Assembly: GCA_024760525.1 (NCBI GenBank)
Contig: CP060499.1
Location: forward strand, 1,798,001-1,862,000
Length of the DNA: 64,000 nt
DNA from: Nitrospira sp.
GTDB lineage: Bacteria; Nitrospirota; Nitrospiria; Nitrospirales; Nitrospiraceae
Direction of reading: 5' to 3'
Below are positions 24,518 to 33,452 of the stretch, piece after piece. Within the stretch, counting starts at the first letter, position 1, and every line of letters starts with the position of its first letter. Below the pieces are notes generated by a model that was not told where the DNA came from, did no database searches, and worked only from the letters and a program-made list of their open reading frames with translations. The position numbers and the translations under genes were made by a program.

Positions 24518-25183
24518 ATGGGTTTCCTGATGCGCGGAGCGCTGATTGAATATGGGTCTGATTTTATGGGCCCGATCCCGAATGTCGTCATATTCCAGTT
24601 CAATCCGGAAACCCTGACCAGAACGGTGCAGATTCCTTCGCGTCCCGCATCGGCAACTGCGCGTGAGACCACGCAGGCGGGAGAACCGTCGATCGAAAAG
24701 ATCACCCTGAAGGCAAGTTTCAGCGCGGCGGATGAGTTCGGCGAGAACAAGGCCTTGGCGCGCCTGTTCGGAGTGGGTACGCGTCTGGCTGCCTTGGAAA
24801 AGATGGTCTATCCGTCCAACGATTTACTTGCGGCGATCGGCGCGGCGCTTGGCGGAGCAGCGGGGGTGCTCGGCGGTGGAGCCGCCCTGCGTCAGCCGAT
24901 TCCACGCGAAAAATATCCACGAATCCTTTTTATCTGGGGCGTGTATCGGGTACTGCCCGTGATCATCGAATCCATGAGCATTACCGAGCAGCAGTACGAT
25001 TTCCTGCTCAATCCTGTTCAGGCTGAGGTGTCCATCACGTTGGCGGTCAATGCAACTGATCTCTGTTCCGACGACGAAGTCGCGAAGGGCGCCATGCTCT
25101 ATACCAACATGGCGAAGGATGCGCAGGCGATGGCGAACTTGGCGAATACCGCGCAGCAAGTAGTGGAATTGATCCCGTTTTAG
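24518..25183 (+). CDS. eCIS tube-adaptor/initiator protein (Afp7 N-domain-like)
   Basis: A 221-aa protein with the CIS tube-adaptor signature: VVIFQFNPETLTRTVQIPSR at the start, ITLKASFSAADEFGENKALA, PRILFIWGVYRVLPVIIESM and EQQYDFLLNPVQAEVSITL. This protein links the hub/spike complex to the first tube ring. In Afp7 the adaptor and LysM parts lie in one chain; here the LysM-like part is the next separate gene. The start at 24518 is preferred because it follows a GGAGGCGAAAGG site and avoids overlap with the upstream ORF. Confidence 0.88.
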   Translation: MGFLMRGALIEYGSDFMGPIPNVVIFQFNPETLTRTVQIPSRPASATARETTQAGEPSIEKITLKASFSAADEFGENKALARLFGVGTRLAALEKMVYPSNDLLAAIGAALGGAAGVLGGGAALRQPIPREKYPRILFIWGVYRVLPVIIESMSITEQQYDFLLNPVQAEVSITLAVNATDLCSDDEVAKGAMLYTNMAKDAQAMANLANTAQQVVELIPF

Positions 25184-25196
25184 CCGAGGTGCATAC

Positions 25197-25499
25197 ATGT
25201 TTGATGAGAATTCCAGATACGTCAAATGCTCCACCGTCGAAGTGGAAACGGTAAAAGGGGCTAAAGTTCTCGCCGTAAAATTGCGCCGGCTGCCGTATGT
25301 GCCGGGCAAGCTTACCGAGACAAAGGGCACCGACCGGCTCGATATCATGGCTCACCGTCGATACAAAGACGGAACAAAGTTTTGGCACGTCGCGGATGCC
25401 AATACCGAGCTCGAGGCTAACCGGTTGGTGGAACGGGAACGCAATGAAAATCCGCTCGTGCAGGAAGAAACGCGGTTCATAGTCGTTCCGGAAAGTTAA
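25197..25499 (+). CDS. LysM-like baseplate protein (gpX/Afp7 C-domain-like)
   Basis: A 100-aa protein. TKGTDRLDIMAHRRYKDGTK, then FWHVADANTELEANRLV, is the LysM-like tail-protein-X pattern (D-R-L-D-x-x-A... W..IA..N). It is thought to reinforce the junction between tube adaptor and hub. It starts 13 bases after the adaptor gene. Normal size for the separate form. Confidence 0.82.
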   Translation: MFDENSRYVKCSTVEVETVKGAKVLAVKLRRLPYVPGKLTETKGTDRLDIMAHRRYKDGTKFWHVADANTELEANRLVERERNENPLVQEETRFIVVPES

Positions 25500-25502
25500 T
25501 CC

Positions 25503-26678
25503 ATGGTCAAGGAATTCAGGGTTTACTATGGAAACGTTCCAGCCAGCCAGGAACAGCTCAACGCGATCGACGAGATCGTCGTTGAACAGGAAATCGGCCG
25601 CGCATGGCAGGCCAAGATAACCATACCGATTTGCATCGCTGAGGACGGTTCCTGGGACGGCGAGAGTAATCCGGAATACGCTGAATTTTCACGCGTGCGT
25701 GTCGAGGCGCGAGTCGGGGACGGCGATTTTGTGCCGCTCATCGACGGACGCATTGTCGGCCAGGATCCGGGCATGAGTGCCGACCCCGGAGCCAGCATGT
25801 TGACGCTGACCGTCCAGGACGATACGACCTTGCTCCATCGCGAAGCCGGTTCAGAGGGTTTTCCACCCGGACAGTCGGACAGCGACATCGCGCGGTCGCT
25901 CTTTGCCGAAGCCGCGCTCGGCGGAACGATTGAAGTGGATGAGACCGGCGCGGCGACGGATCCCCATGCCGTCGTTCAGCGACATGGCACACCGATGCAG
26001 CTCCTCCGATCACTGATGAGACGACATCCCGATTTTTACGCGTATGTGTTGCCGGGAAGCGCGCCCGGCACGAGCGATTGTTATTTTAAAAAATTACCGG
26101 AGACAGTGGATCCGATGTTGCCTGCTCTGGTGCTGACGGGACCTGACCGGAACATGAGCGGCTTCCACGTTCAGCGGGCATCGAACAGCGCCGCGCAATA
26201 TGAAGGGGCCTCGTTGAGCATGGACGACAAGAATGTCTCAACCGGGAGCTCACGCTCTTCGGAAGCCGCTCCGTCTGAAGGGGAAGCGGCAACGGTTGCC
26301 GGGGGTTCCGAGATACGAACCAGGCGACTCCCGCCGGGAATCGGAGATCATGTGGATCCTTCCGAAGCGGCGGAGAGTATGGCACGGCGATCAAGCTATA
26401 CCGTCCGCGCCGAAGGGGCGGTCATACCGCAGTGCTTCAGCGGGATACTCTCGCCGTACCGGATGATCCGCGCCCGTGTTTCCAACAGCCGCTACAGCTC
26501 TCAGTATGTGATTTTCAAGGTTACCCACACGCTTGGGATATCCGAATATACGCAAAGCTTTTCAGTGCGCGGAAACGCAGTGACGCCGGAAGCTTCAGTG
26601 AATGCCTTTTCACCGGCTGCAGCCGTGGCCGCCGGTGCGGCCGCCGTAAGTTTCAACATTCAAGTGGATATCTTTTGA
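25503..26678 (+). CDS. eCIS baseplate hub (gp27/gpD-like)
   Basis: A 391-aa hub protein: an N-terminal beta domain (FRVYYGNVPASQEQLNAIDE, then VVEQEIGRAWQAKITIPI), PLIDGRIVGQDPGMSADPG, DSDIARSLFAEAAL, and VQRHGTPMQLLRSLMRRHPD followed by FYAYV, the usual gpD/VgrG hub helix-strand element. A Ser/Glu-rich linker near residues 240-265 is followed by a second barrel (FSGILSPYRMIRARVSNSRY). Afp8 carries hub and spike in one chain; here the spike is encoded by the next gene, overlapping by one base. Confidence 0.87.
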   Translation: MVKEFRVYYGNVPASQEQLNAIDEIVVEQEIGRAWQAKITIPICIAEDGSWDGESNPEYAEFSRVRVEARVGDGDFVPLIDGRIVGQDPGMSADPGASMLTLTVQDDTTLLHREAGSEGFPPGQSDSDIARSLFAEAALGGTIEVDETGAATDPHAVVQRHGTPMQLLRSLMRRHPDFYAYVLPGSAPGTSDCYFKKLPETVDPMLPALVLTGPDRNMSGFHVQRASNSAAQYEGASLSMDDKNVSTGSSRSSEAAPSEGEAATVAGGSEIRTRRLPPGIGDHVDPSEAAESMARRSSYTVRAEGAVIPQCFSGILSPYRMIRARVSNSRYSSQYVIFKVTHTLGISEYTQSFSVRGNAVTPEASVNAFSPAAAVAAGAAAVSFNIQVDIF

Positions 26679-27322
26679 TGGACCCGCTCGAATTTGAAGA
26701 TCAGATAGTCGATCTTTCCGAATGGCGCAACGAGCATTTCTTCGGGAAGTACAGAGGAATCGTGGAGTCAGTCGAAGAAGGCGACAACCTCGGGATGATC
26801 GCAGTCAAAGTGCCTGATGTGTTCGGCTCGGACCACGTGGTCGAACACGTCAGGCCCTGCAGCCCATTCGCCGGGAGTAAGCATGGATTTGTCGCGGTCC
26901 CTGAAGAAGGCGACGGTGTATGGGTGGAATTCGAAGCCGGCCGCACGTCGCTTCCGATCTGGACAGGATTTTGGTGGGCGTCCGGTGAGATGCCTGAGCC
27001 GAAAGGGAAGCTGATCCGAAGTTTCATCACGACCAAAGGACATAAGCTGTTGCTCGACGACGATGCGAATGAGGTGAAGCTGCTTCATGCGGATGGGGCG
27101 GAACTCACCATGAGCGACAATGACGTCATTCTCAAGATCGGCGATTCCAGCGTCAAACTGACATCCAACGAGATCACACTTCAAGTAGGGACCTCGTCGA
27201 TGTCGCCGCAGATCAAGATCGAATCGACACAGATCACCATACAGGCGAGTTCCATGGGTTCGGTAAAGCTCACGTCGGGCGGGGTCGATATCGGAAACGG
27301 GGCCATGAAGATAGGCGCGTAG
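26678..27322 (+). CDS. eCIS spike (gp5/VgrG C-domain-like)
   Basis: A 214-aa spike protein. The OB-fold N-domain (FGKYRGIVESVEEGDNLGMI, VKVPDVFGSDHVVEHVRPCS, GDGVWVEFEAGRTSLPIWTG) is followed by a beta-helix needle with repeated short strands (EVKLLHADGAELTMSDNDVI, KLTSNEITLQVGTSS, IKIESTQITIQAS). The start is set at 26678 because the ATG overlaps the hub stop (TGATG) and the conserved domain begins there; the longer frame from 26432 runs inside the hub gene. It trimerises and carries the PAAR-like tip encoded next. Confidence 0.88.
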   Translation: MDPLEFEDQIVDLSEWRNEHFFGKYRGIVESVEEGDNLGMIAVKVPDVFGSDHVVEHVRPCSPFAGSKHGFVAVPEEGDGVWVEFEAGRTSLPIWTGFWWASGEMPEPKGKLIRSFITTKGHKLLLDDDANEVKLLHADGAELTMSDNDVILKIGDSSVKLTSNEITLQVGTSSMSPQIKIESTQITIQASSMGSVKLTSGGVDIGNGAMKIGA

Positions 27323-27325
27323 CGT

Positions 27326-27661
27326 ATGCCCGGGTACATTCTCACGACCATGAGCCAGGTCATGTGCACGCATGGGGGGACGGCGGTACTCACCACGGCC
27401 AATACGATGATTATGGTCGATCATGCACCGGCACTGCTGGAATCGGATATTCATTCGGTCGTCGGTTGTCCGTTCACGGTGCCGCCGGGTAAGCCTCAAC
27501 CATGTATTCGAATCGAATGGACGATGGGCGCGACCATGTGCAAGGGCAATGGAACCGGAGTGCTGACTCAGTCGAGCATCGGCAAGTGTATCACCGCCGA
27601 GGGGGCCGTTCAGGGTCTGGCGATAATTCCTCAGACACAGGTCAAGGCGAAGGCGACGTAA
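27326..27661 (+). CDS. PAAR-like spike-tip protein
   Basis: A 111-aa protein with the PAAR-like/DUF4280 pattern: SQVMCTHGGTAVLTTANTMI at the N-terminus, SVVGCPFTVPPGKPQPC, MGATMCKGNGTGVLTQSSIG and KCITAEGAVQG. The repeated Cys/His can bind a metal at the point of the cone. It follows the spike gene by three bases and corresponds to Afp10. The three-base spacing on both sides shows tight coupling. Confidence 0.85.
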   Translation: MPGYILTTMSQVMCTHGGTAVLTTANTMIMVDHAPALLESDIHSVVGCPFTVPPGKPQPCIRIEWTMGATMCKGNGTGVLTQSSIGKCITAEGAVQGLAIIPQTQVKAKAT

Positions 27662-27664
27662 AGA

Positions 27665-28045
27665 ATGAAGCCGGTCAACGGAGAGCATCTATCATTTCCC
27701 TTTCGCGTCGGGACCGATGGACGGATGGCGACCGTTCAATCGCTCGAAGAACATGTCCGTGATGAGATCGTCCAACTCGTGTTGACGAATCAAGGAGAAA
27801 GGCCGTTTGTAGTCGATTTCGGCGGCGGCGTCAGGCGGTTGGTGTTCGAGGCGGCAGACGATGCGACGGCGGCCATGGCCAAGGCTCAGATCACACAGGC
27901 GATCAATCGGTGGCTGGGACATCGCGTGACCCTGGAATACATTCAGGTCGAGGTACAGAATTCGACAATTTCGGTGGACATCCGCTACCGCTTAGCCGGG
28001 ACGGATGATACGCGCGTGCTGCGTTTCAAGCGCGAGGGAAGCTGA
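27665..28045 (+). CDS. gp25/GPW-like baseplate wedge protein
   Basis: A 126-aa protein of the GPW/gp25 family: LSFPFRVGTDGRMATVQSLE, HVRDEIVQLVLTNQGERPFV, then DFGGGVRRLVFE. The EHVRDEIxQLVLTNxGER stretch is the conserved family core and nucleates sheath polymerisation on the baseplate. The C-terminal strand pair is normal. Corresponds to Afp9. It starts three bases after the PAAR-like gene. Confidence 0.93.
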   Translation: MKPVNGEHLSFPFRVGTDGRMATVQSLEEHVRDEIVQLVLTNQGERPFVVDFGGGVRRLVFEAADDATAAMAKAQITQAINRWLGHRVTLEYIQVEVQNSTISVDIRYRLAGTDDTRVLRFKREGS

Positions 28046-28052
28046 GTCGCGT

Positions 28053-30713
28053 ATGTATGACGAACCAGCCCTGCCTCTAAGAGAATTGGCCAGGAGCGAG
28101 CCGCTACGTGAGCGCGCGCGCTTGATGACCGATTCGCCGGGACCAACGGCTCCGAATGGGATCAAGCTGTTGCGTGTCGTCGAAGTGGACAATGTTTTGG
28201 ATACTGCCGTGCTTGACCTGCACTTCTACAACCTGAACATTCTGCCCGCTATTGTCCTTGAATATACCGGGAACAACCATCTTGCCAAGACGATCTTCAC
28301 AATCTCGGGCGGTATCAGAGTTCGCGCCGGCCGTGCGCTCGGACAGGTGCAGGTTGATTCAACCGGAACTCCTCCAAACGCAGCGATCACACAGCCTGAT
28401 CCCACGAAACCTCTGTTGCGCCTCGTCGTCAAACCGGTTGGAGATTATTCCACCTACACACTTGGGGTCAGCACCGCGGGAATTCCCAATGCAGTGATCG
28501 ATCCGCTCTTCGCCGAGATACGGTTCAAGTTTCGTCCAGGGTGCTTCAATAACAACTGCGCCCCTGAATGGGAATCGGCGCTTGCGCCTCTGGAGGAACC
28601 GGTCATCGATTATCTCGCTAAGGACTACGGGTCATTCCGCCGGACGATGATCGCAGCCATGTCTCGTCGGGTGCCCGGATGGGAGCCGACCAGCGAGGCC
28701 GATCTCGACATGGTGCTGGCGGAGCTCTTCTCAGTCGCCGCAGATGAACTCAGCGACCATCAGGATCGCGTGATGAATGAAGCGTACCTGGCCTCTGCCC
28801 GAAAGCGAGTCTCGGTTGCGCGCCATGCCAGACTGATGGATTACCACATTCATCAAGGCAGCCAAGCTTCGACCTGGCTTGCGCTGGAAATCGGACATGA
28901 TACGGGACAGAAAGCGTTCCAGCTTGCGCAAGGACTCAAGGCATGGGCCGGTGAAAGTACGATCGATGAAACGACTCATAAAAAAAAGGAAACAGCAGCC
29001 TCGGCGGTATTCCTCTCTCGTCACGCGGGCACGCAAACCGTCCATCAATATCTCAATCATGTCGGCCTCTATACCTGGAGCGACACCATCACGACATTGA
29101 AGGCGGGCAGCACAAGGGCAGATCTTAAGCTGTACAGCAAATTGTATCTTGGCGATCCCGCTCCACCGGTCGAGATCGCGACTCAAGCGGCTGCCGACGA
29201 GATCCGCGACTTGATCCGCAACTCGCGCATCCGCCATCTGCTCATTCAGGAACATCTCAATCCACAAACCGGGAAGGCACCGGGAAGAAACCCGGCCAAA
29301 CGTCAGATTCTTTCATTGATATCTGGAGCGGCGGAGTCGGTACAAGACCCCATTACGAACGAGTGGATGGTTCGTGTCCATTGGGAAAAGAAGGACGCGC
29401 TTCGGTTTGACTATTGTTTTACCGTGAACTGTCCTGCCGACAATCCCGGAACCGCGATCGGTGCGGTAAAAAACGTCTCGCTCTTTCACGGCAATCTGGT
29501 CGAGATGTTTCATGGACGAGAGGAGCAGACGATTTTTATAGATGAAGGAGAGTTGCTGGATGTAAGCGACCCGAATAAACCGCTCCAATTTCATTATGAG
29601 CGCACTCGCTGGGGCACGCTCTGCCGTCTCCCGGGCGTTCCGCTTGCCTATAAACAGACGATACCCGGCGGTGATGTTCCTCCGGAATCGACTTTGACCG
29701 TCGAGGTGACGCCTCCCGGCGACCTATGGGACGAAGTCGCGAACTTAATCCATAGCGATGATTCTGCCGAGAACGGTGACCACTTCGTGGTCGAAACCGA
29801 TGAGAATCGTCGAAGCGTGATCCGTTTTGGAAACGGCACGAACGGCAGGGAGTTACCCGATGGAGCCGTGGTGACCTGTAGCTATCAGTACGGAATGCCG
29901 CTCGACGGCAACGTCGGCGCCGATATGATCGTGAGTGTTTCGGAAGACAGTCTCAAGGTCGTTCCGCCGTTTCCGTTCGTGCTCCGCTTATGCTGGAATC
30001 CGTTCGACGTGACAAATGGCCATGATCAAGAGCCCGTTGCCGAAATCATCCGCCGTGTGCCCGAAGCCTATCGCCAACATCAACTCCGTGCCGTCACCCT
30101 GGCGGATTACGTCTCGCGGGCGGAAGAAATCGAAGGGGTGTTCCGTGCCGCGGCCCGGTACGCTTGGACGGGGAGCTGGCGTACCGTGCGTGTCACGATC
30201 GATCCTGTCGGGACAACCGAGCTTTCGTATGAACTCCGAACAACCGTGGCGGACTATCTGAACGCAGTCAGGCTGATCGGTGAAGATATCGAGATACGTC
30301 CACCCGAATTCGTTCCGCTGGAGATCAACGTCATGCTTTGCGCGAAGCCGGATGTTTGGCCGGAAGATCTCAAGTTTGTGCTTGAACAGGAATTCTCTGC
30401 CGGATGGACGCCCGATGGACGCAAAGGATTTTTCCATCCGGATGAATGGACATTCGGGCAGCCGCTCTATGCCAGTCAGATCATCGGGCGTGCCATGAGG
30501 GTTCAAGGGGTCGAGCATGTTGTCGGGCAAAAAGCGGGCACGCCACCCGCCGATAAAACCATCAGTGTGTCGATCAAGCGATGGAATTCTCCCGTTGCCG
30601 CGACGGACGCGCTGACCCAAGTCAACTACAACGAGATCATCCAGGTGATGGGAAACCCCGATCACCTGGAGCAAGGGTTTATCCGGTTCGAGGTCAAGGG
30701 AGGAAGGCAGTGA
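28053..30713 (+). CDS. eCIS baseplate wedge protein 1 (gpJ/Afp11-like)
   Basis: An 886-aa putative baseplate-assembly protein. The diagnostic part is VIDYLAKDYGSFRRTMIAAM, ADLDMVLAELFSVAADELSD and HQDRVMNEAYLASARKRVSV. The C-terminal half contains baseplate-J-like strands (NRRSVIRFGNGTNGRELPDG, VRVTIDPVGTTELSYELRTT). The start at 28053 is preferred over an in-frame ATG at 28005, which lies inside the gp25 gene. The next gene's GTG start overlaps this stop. It probably forms, with the next protein, the wedge heterodimer around the hub. Confidence 0.87.
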   Translation: MYDEPALPLRELARSEPLRERARLMTDSPGPTAPNGIKLLRVVEVDNVLDTAVLDLHFYNLNILPAIVLEYTGNNHLAKTIFTISGGIRVRAGRALGQVQVDSTGTPPNAAITQPDPTKPLLRLVVKPVGDYSTYTLGVSTAGIPNAVIDPLFAEIRFKFRPGCFNNNCAPEWESALAPLEEPVIDYLAKDYGSFRRTMIAAMSRRVPGWEPTSEADLDMVLAELFSVAADELSDHQDRVMNEAYLASARKRVSVARHARLMDYHIHQGSQASTWLALEIGHDTGQKAFQLAQGLKAWAGESTIDETTHKKKETAASAVFLSRHAGTQTVHQYLNHVGLYTWSDTITTLKAGSTRADLKLYSKLYLGDPAPPVEIATQAAADEIRDLIRNSRIRHLLIQEHLNPQTGKAPGRNPAKRQILSLISGAAESVQDPITNEWMVRVHWEKKDALRFDYCFTVNCPADNPGTAIGAVKNVSLFHGNLVEMFHGREEQTIFIDEGELLDVSDPNKPLQFHYERTRWGTLCRLPGVPLAYKQTIPGGDVPPESTLTVEVTPPGDLWDEVANLIHSDDSAENGDHFVVETDENRRSVIRFGNGTNGRELPDGAVVTCSYQYGMPLDGNVGADMIVSVSEDSLKVVPPFPFVLRLCWNPFDVTNGHDQEPVAEIIRRVPEAYRQHQLRAVTLADYVSRAEEIEGVFRAAARYAWTGSWRTVRVTIDPVGTTELSYELRTTVADYLNAVRLIGEDIEIRPPEFVPLEINVMLCAKPDVWPEDLKFVLEQEFSAGWTPDGRKGFFHPDEWTFGQPLYASQIIGRAMRVQGVEHVVGQKAGTPPADKTISVSIKRWNSPVAATDALTQVNYNEIIQVMGNPDHLEQGFIRFEVKGGRQ

Positions 30714-33451
30714 GCGACCGCGATTGCGCGAATGATTGCACGATGCCGCTGCGGTTTCCGCGCCGGCCCGGAACGGAGCTCCCGTTCGGACATGGGGAGG
30801 ATTGCCCCTGCTGTAGCGCTCCCCTGGAGCACACCAGTCAGGACAATCGTCCGTCGCTTTCCCGGTTCAATTACCGGATCGGGACCTATGGGACGATTCG
30901 CGAATTCCTGTTTCACCGGATCGACCAAACTCCGAATCTCCAAACATGGACCCACCGCGCGCCGGACGATCCCGCCGTGGCGCTTCTCGAAGGGGCATCG
31001 ATCCTCGGCGATATTCTCACCTTTTATCAGGAAACATACGCCAACGAGGCATTTCTCGGGACAGCGCGATGGCGCGAAAGTATCGCCGATCTCGTGCGGC
31101 TGCTGGGCTATCGTCTTTCGCCTGCCGTTGGTGGACATGCGGTGCTTGCCATCGAGCTGAAAAAAGATGAGCCTGTTGTCATTCCCGCCGGATTCCCTCT
31201 TAAAGCTACCCTGGAAGAGCTTCCGAAACCTGCCGAATTCGAGACGATCGCAGAAGCGACGGCCTATCCGTGGCTCGGAAGATTTCATTTATACAAGCCG
31301 CTGGAAGATGGAGACATCACACCGACGACAACCGAATTCTACATCGCGTATCCGGAGCAGCTCTTAGACAAGATCGATCTGAAAGTCGGTGATCGGCTGA
31401 TCGTAGGGGAAGCGCCGGCGGTCTCTTTCCCAGGGTCGTTCAACCTGGCCAATGCCGAAGTGATTTTCATCGATTCGATTCGAGAAGAGCACGGACGCAC
31501 ATACTACACGATCAAGGGCAAGCTGAGCCGCACGTCAAACGTCGGCAGTCTATCGGCCTATCGTATCGGGCGGACGTTTCACCATTTCGGATACAACAGC
31601 CCGTCGCAGATCGTGAATAAGACGGCGGCCGTCACATCCACCGCCACCGTAAGCGGGGGGACCACGTCCACTTCATCAACCATTCCGTATCAAACCGTGC
31701 CGCTTGCCAGACCTGTTGATACGCCTTTCAATGCCTTTCTAGGCGCAACGATGAGTACAAGTCTCAGCGACAGAGATTTTCCGATCGATTCGGAGGTGAG
31801 CGATCTTCCGAGCAATGTTCCGATCGTCATCCAGGCTGCGTTCACGTATCCGTTCATGGCGTTCATTCTCGGTCAACCGTTACCGATGAGCACTCTCGTC
31901 AGGATGATCACCGATGTCCGTACCGTGACCATGACCTGGGGCGGAATCAGCGGGACCGTGAGCCAACTGAGACTGAACGATGAACTCGGCAGTTCGGTTG
32001 GGACAAATGCGTCGATGCAGATTGCCGATGCGCTCTTCCATGAAGCAACGAGCCCGCTATTCAGTCTCATGCGGGCTAAGAAAGAAACGACTCTCATGTC
32101 CGGCAACACGCTCTATTTCTATGGCACGGCGGGACAGACGGAAACATTAAAGAATCGCCGGATCATGTTCGATCAACCAGGTGAGGAGCCTCGGATAGTC
32201 ACAGTGACCGATATCGATTCGACGTCAGCGACCGGCACTGAGGCGATTCCGCAGTTGCATGCGGTGACACTCTCGGAAGCCGTTTCTTATGCCGACTTTC
32301 CGAATGGCGAGGCGCTTGTCACCGTATTCGGCAACCTGGTTGGTGCGAATGAGGGCAAAACCCTCCCGGAAGCCACCATCGGCAGCGGCGATGAAACGAC
32401 GGCATTCCAGAACTTCAAACTCCCTAAAGCTCCGCTGACCTATCATATCGTGCCGGACAACACGCCGGCAGAAACGCCGGAACTTGCGATCTATGTGAAT
32501 GGACGCGAGTGGACGCGAGTGGCCAGCTTTTTTGGACATGACAAAGGCGAGCAGATCTATATTGTCCGTGAAGACGCGGAAGGCAACAGTTGGGTGCAGT
32601 TTGGGGACGGCAAATCCGGGGCCAGGCTGACCAGCGGCGTGAATAATGTCACCGCGGTGTTCCGCACCGGCAGCGGCGCATACGGCCCATTGAAGGCGGA
32701 TACCAAAGTTCAGGCTTCGGCAAAACTCAAGAATCTGGACAAGGTCGGGATGCCGATGGTTGCCACCGGTGGATCGACGCCGGAATCGGGAGAAAATGCT
32801 CGTCGCGCGGCACCCGGCAAGGTGCAAAGTCTGGGGCGTATCGTCAGTATCAAGGATTTTGAATCCGAAGCGGCAGCCATTCCAGGAGTCACGTCCGCTT
32901 CCGCTGCGTGGCAGGTGGTCGATCACATACCGGCCGTGGCCGTCACCGTTTTGATGGAAACCGGACGCAGTGCCGAGATTGCCGCCGTCCGCGCAACACT
33001 GAACGCCTACAACAATCAGCGCGGAGCCGCGCGCCATGCGATCGAGGTCGTATTGGGCAGGCGGATGTATGTGACCGTCTCGGTTCGTTATGCGCTCAAA
33101 CCGACCTATCGCGCCGATCTGGTCGAACCATGTATCCGCCGTGCGCTGGGTGTCAATCGTGGTCAAGCCACTCCCGAGGAAGATCAGACCGGACTTTTCA
33201 GTCTCAGGCGCAGACGTTTCGGCGGGCGCGAATATGCATCTTCAATCGAGGGGACAGTGCAGAATGTCGAGGGTGTGCTCTGGGCTCAAGCAGTCGGCTT
33301 CACGGCGCTTGTGGATACAGATGATCCGGCGGCCATCGAACCGCCGTCGCTGACGGTCCTTGATCCGATTGTGGTCTGCGACAGCAGCCATATCCTGAGC
33401 CTGTTCGATCAGCATTTGACGGTGACTCCTGTCGCCGAGAGAGGAAGTTGA
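30710..33451 (+). CDS. eCIS baseplate wedge protein 2
   Basis: A 913-aa protein starting with GTG (VSDRDCANDCTMPLRFPRRP) behind GGGAGGAAG; the longer frame from 30581 overlaps the preceding gene. The N-terminal region PAVALLEGASILGDILTFYQ, YANEAFLGTARWRESIADLV, RLLGYRLSPAVGGHAVLAIE is the same module type as in wedge protein 1 (LDMVLAELFS...DRVMNEAYL...), so the two are paralogous partners. The C-terminal part (GKVQSLGRIVSIKDFESEAA, AAIPGVTSASAAW) is typical baseplate-J. Four Cys lie near the N-terminus (CANDC, CPCC), a possible metal site. Confidence 0.83.
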   Translation: MSDRDCANDCTMPLRFPRRPGTELPFGHGEDCPCCSAPLEHTSQDNRPSLSRFNYRIGTYGTIREFLFHRIDQTPNLQTWTHRAPDDPAVALLEGASILGDILTFYQETYANEAFLGTARWRESIADLVRLLGYRLSPAVGGHAVLAIELKKDEPVVIPAGFPLKATLEELPKPAEFETIAEATAYPWLGRFHLYKPLEDGDITPTTTEFYIAYPEQLLDKIDLKVGDRLIVGEAPAVSFPGSFNLANAEVIFIDSIREEHGRTYYTIKGKLSRTSNVGSLSAYRIGRTFHHFGYNSPSQIVNKTAAVTSTATVSGGTTSTSSTIPYQTVPLARPVDTPFNAFLGATMSTSLSDRDFPIDSEVSDLPSNVPIVIQAAFTYPFMAFILGQPLPMSTLVRMITDVRTVTMTWGGISGTVSQLRLNDELGSSVGTNASMQIADALFHEATSPLFSLMRAKKETTLMSGNTLYFYGTAGQTETLKNRRIMFDQPGEEPRIVTVTDIDSTSATGTEAIPQLHAVTLSEAVSYADFPNGEALVTVFGNLVGANEGKTLPEATIGSGDETTAFQNFKLPKAPLTYHIVPDNTPAETPELAIYVNGREWTRVASFFGHDKGEQIYIVREDAEGNSWVQFGDGKSGARLTSGVNNVTAVFRTGSGAYGPLKADTKVQASAKLKNLDKVGMPMVATGGSTPESGENARRAAPGKVQSLGRIVSIKDFESEAAAIPGVTSASAAWQVVDHIPAVAVTVLMETGRSAEIAAVRATLNAYNNQRGAARHAIEVVLGRRMYVTVSVRYALKPTYRADLVEPCIRRALGVNRGQATPEEDQTGLFSLRRRRFGGREYASSIEGTVQNVEGVLWAQAVGFTALVDTDDPAAIEPPSLTVLDPIVVCDSSHILSLFDQHLTVTPVAERGS

Positions 33452-33452
33452 G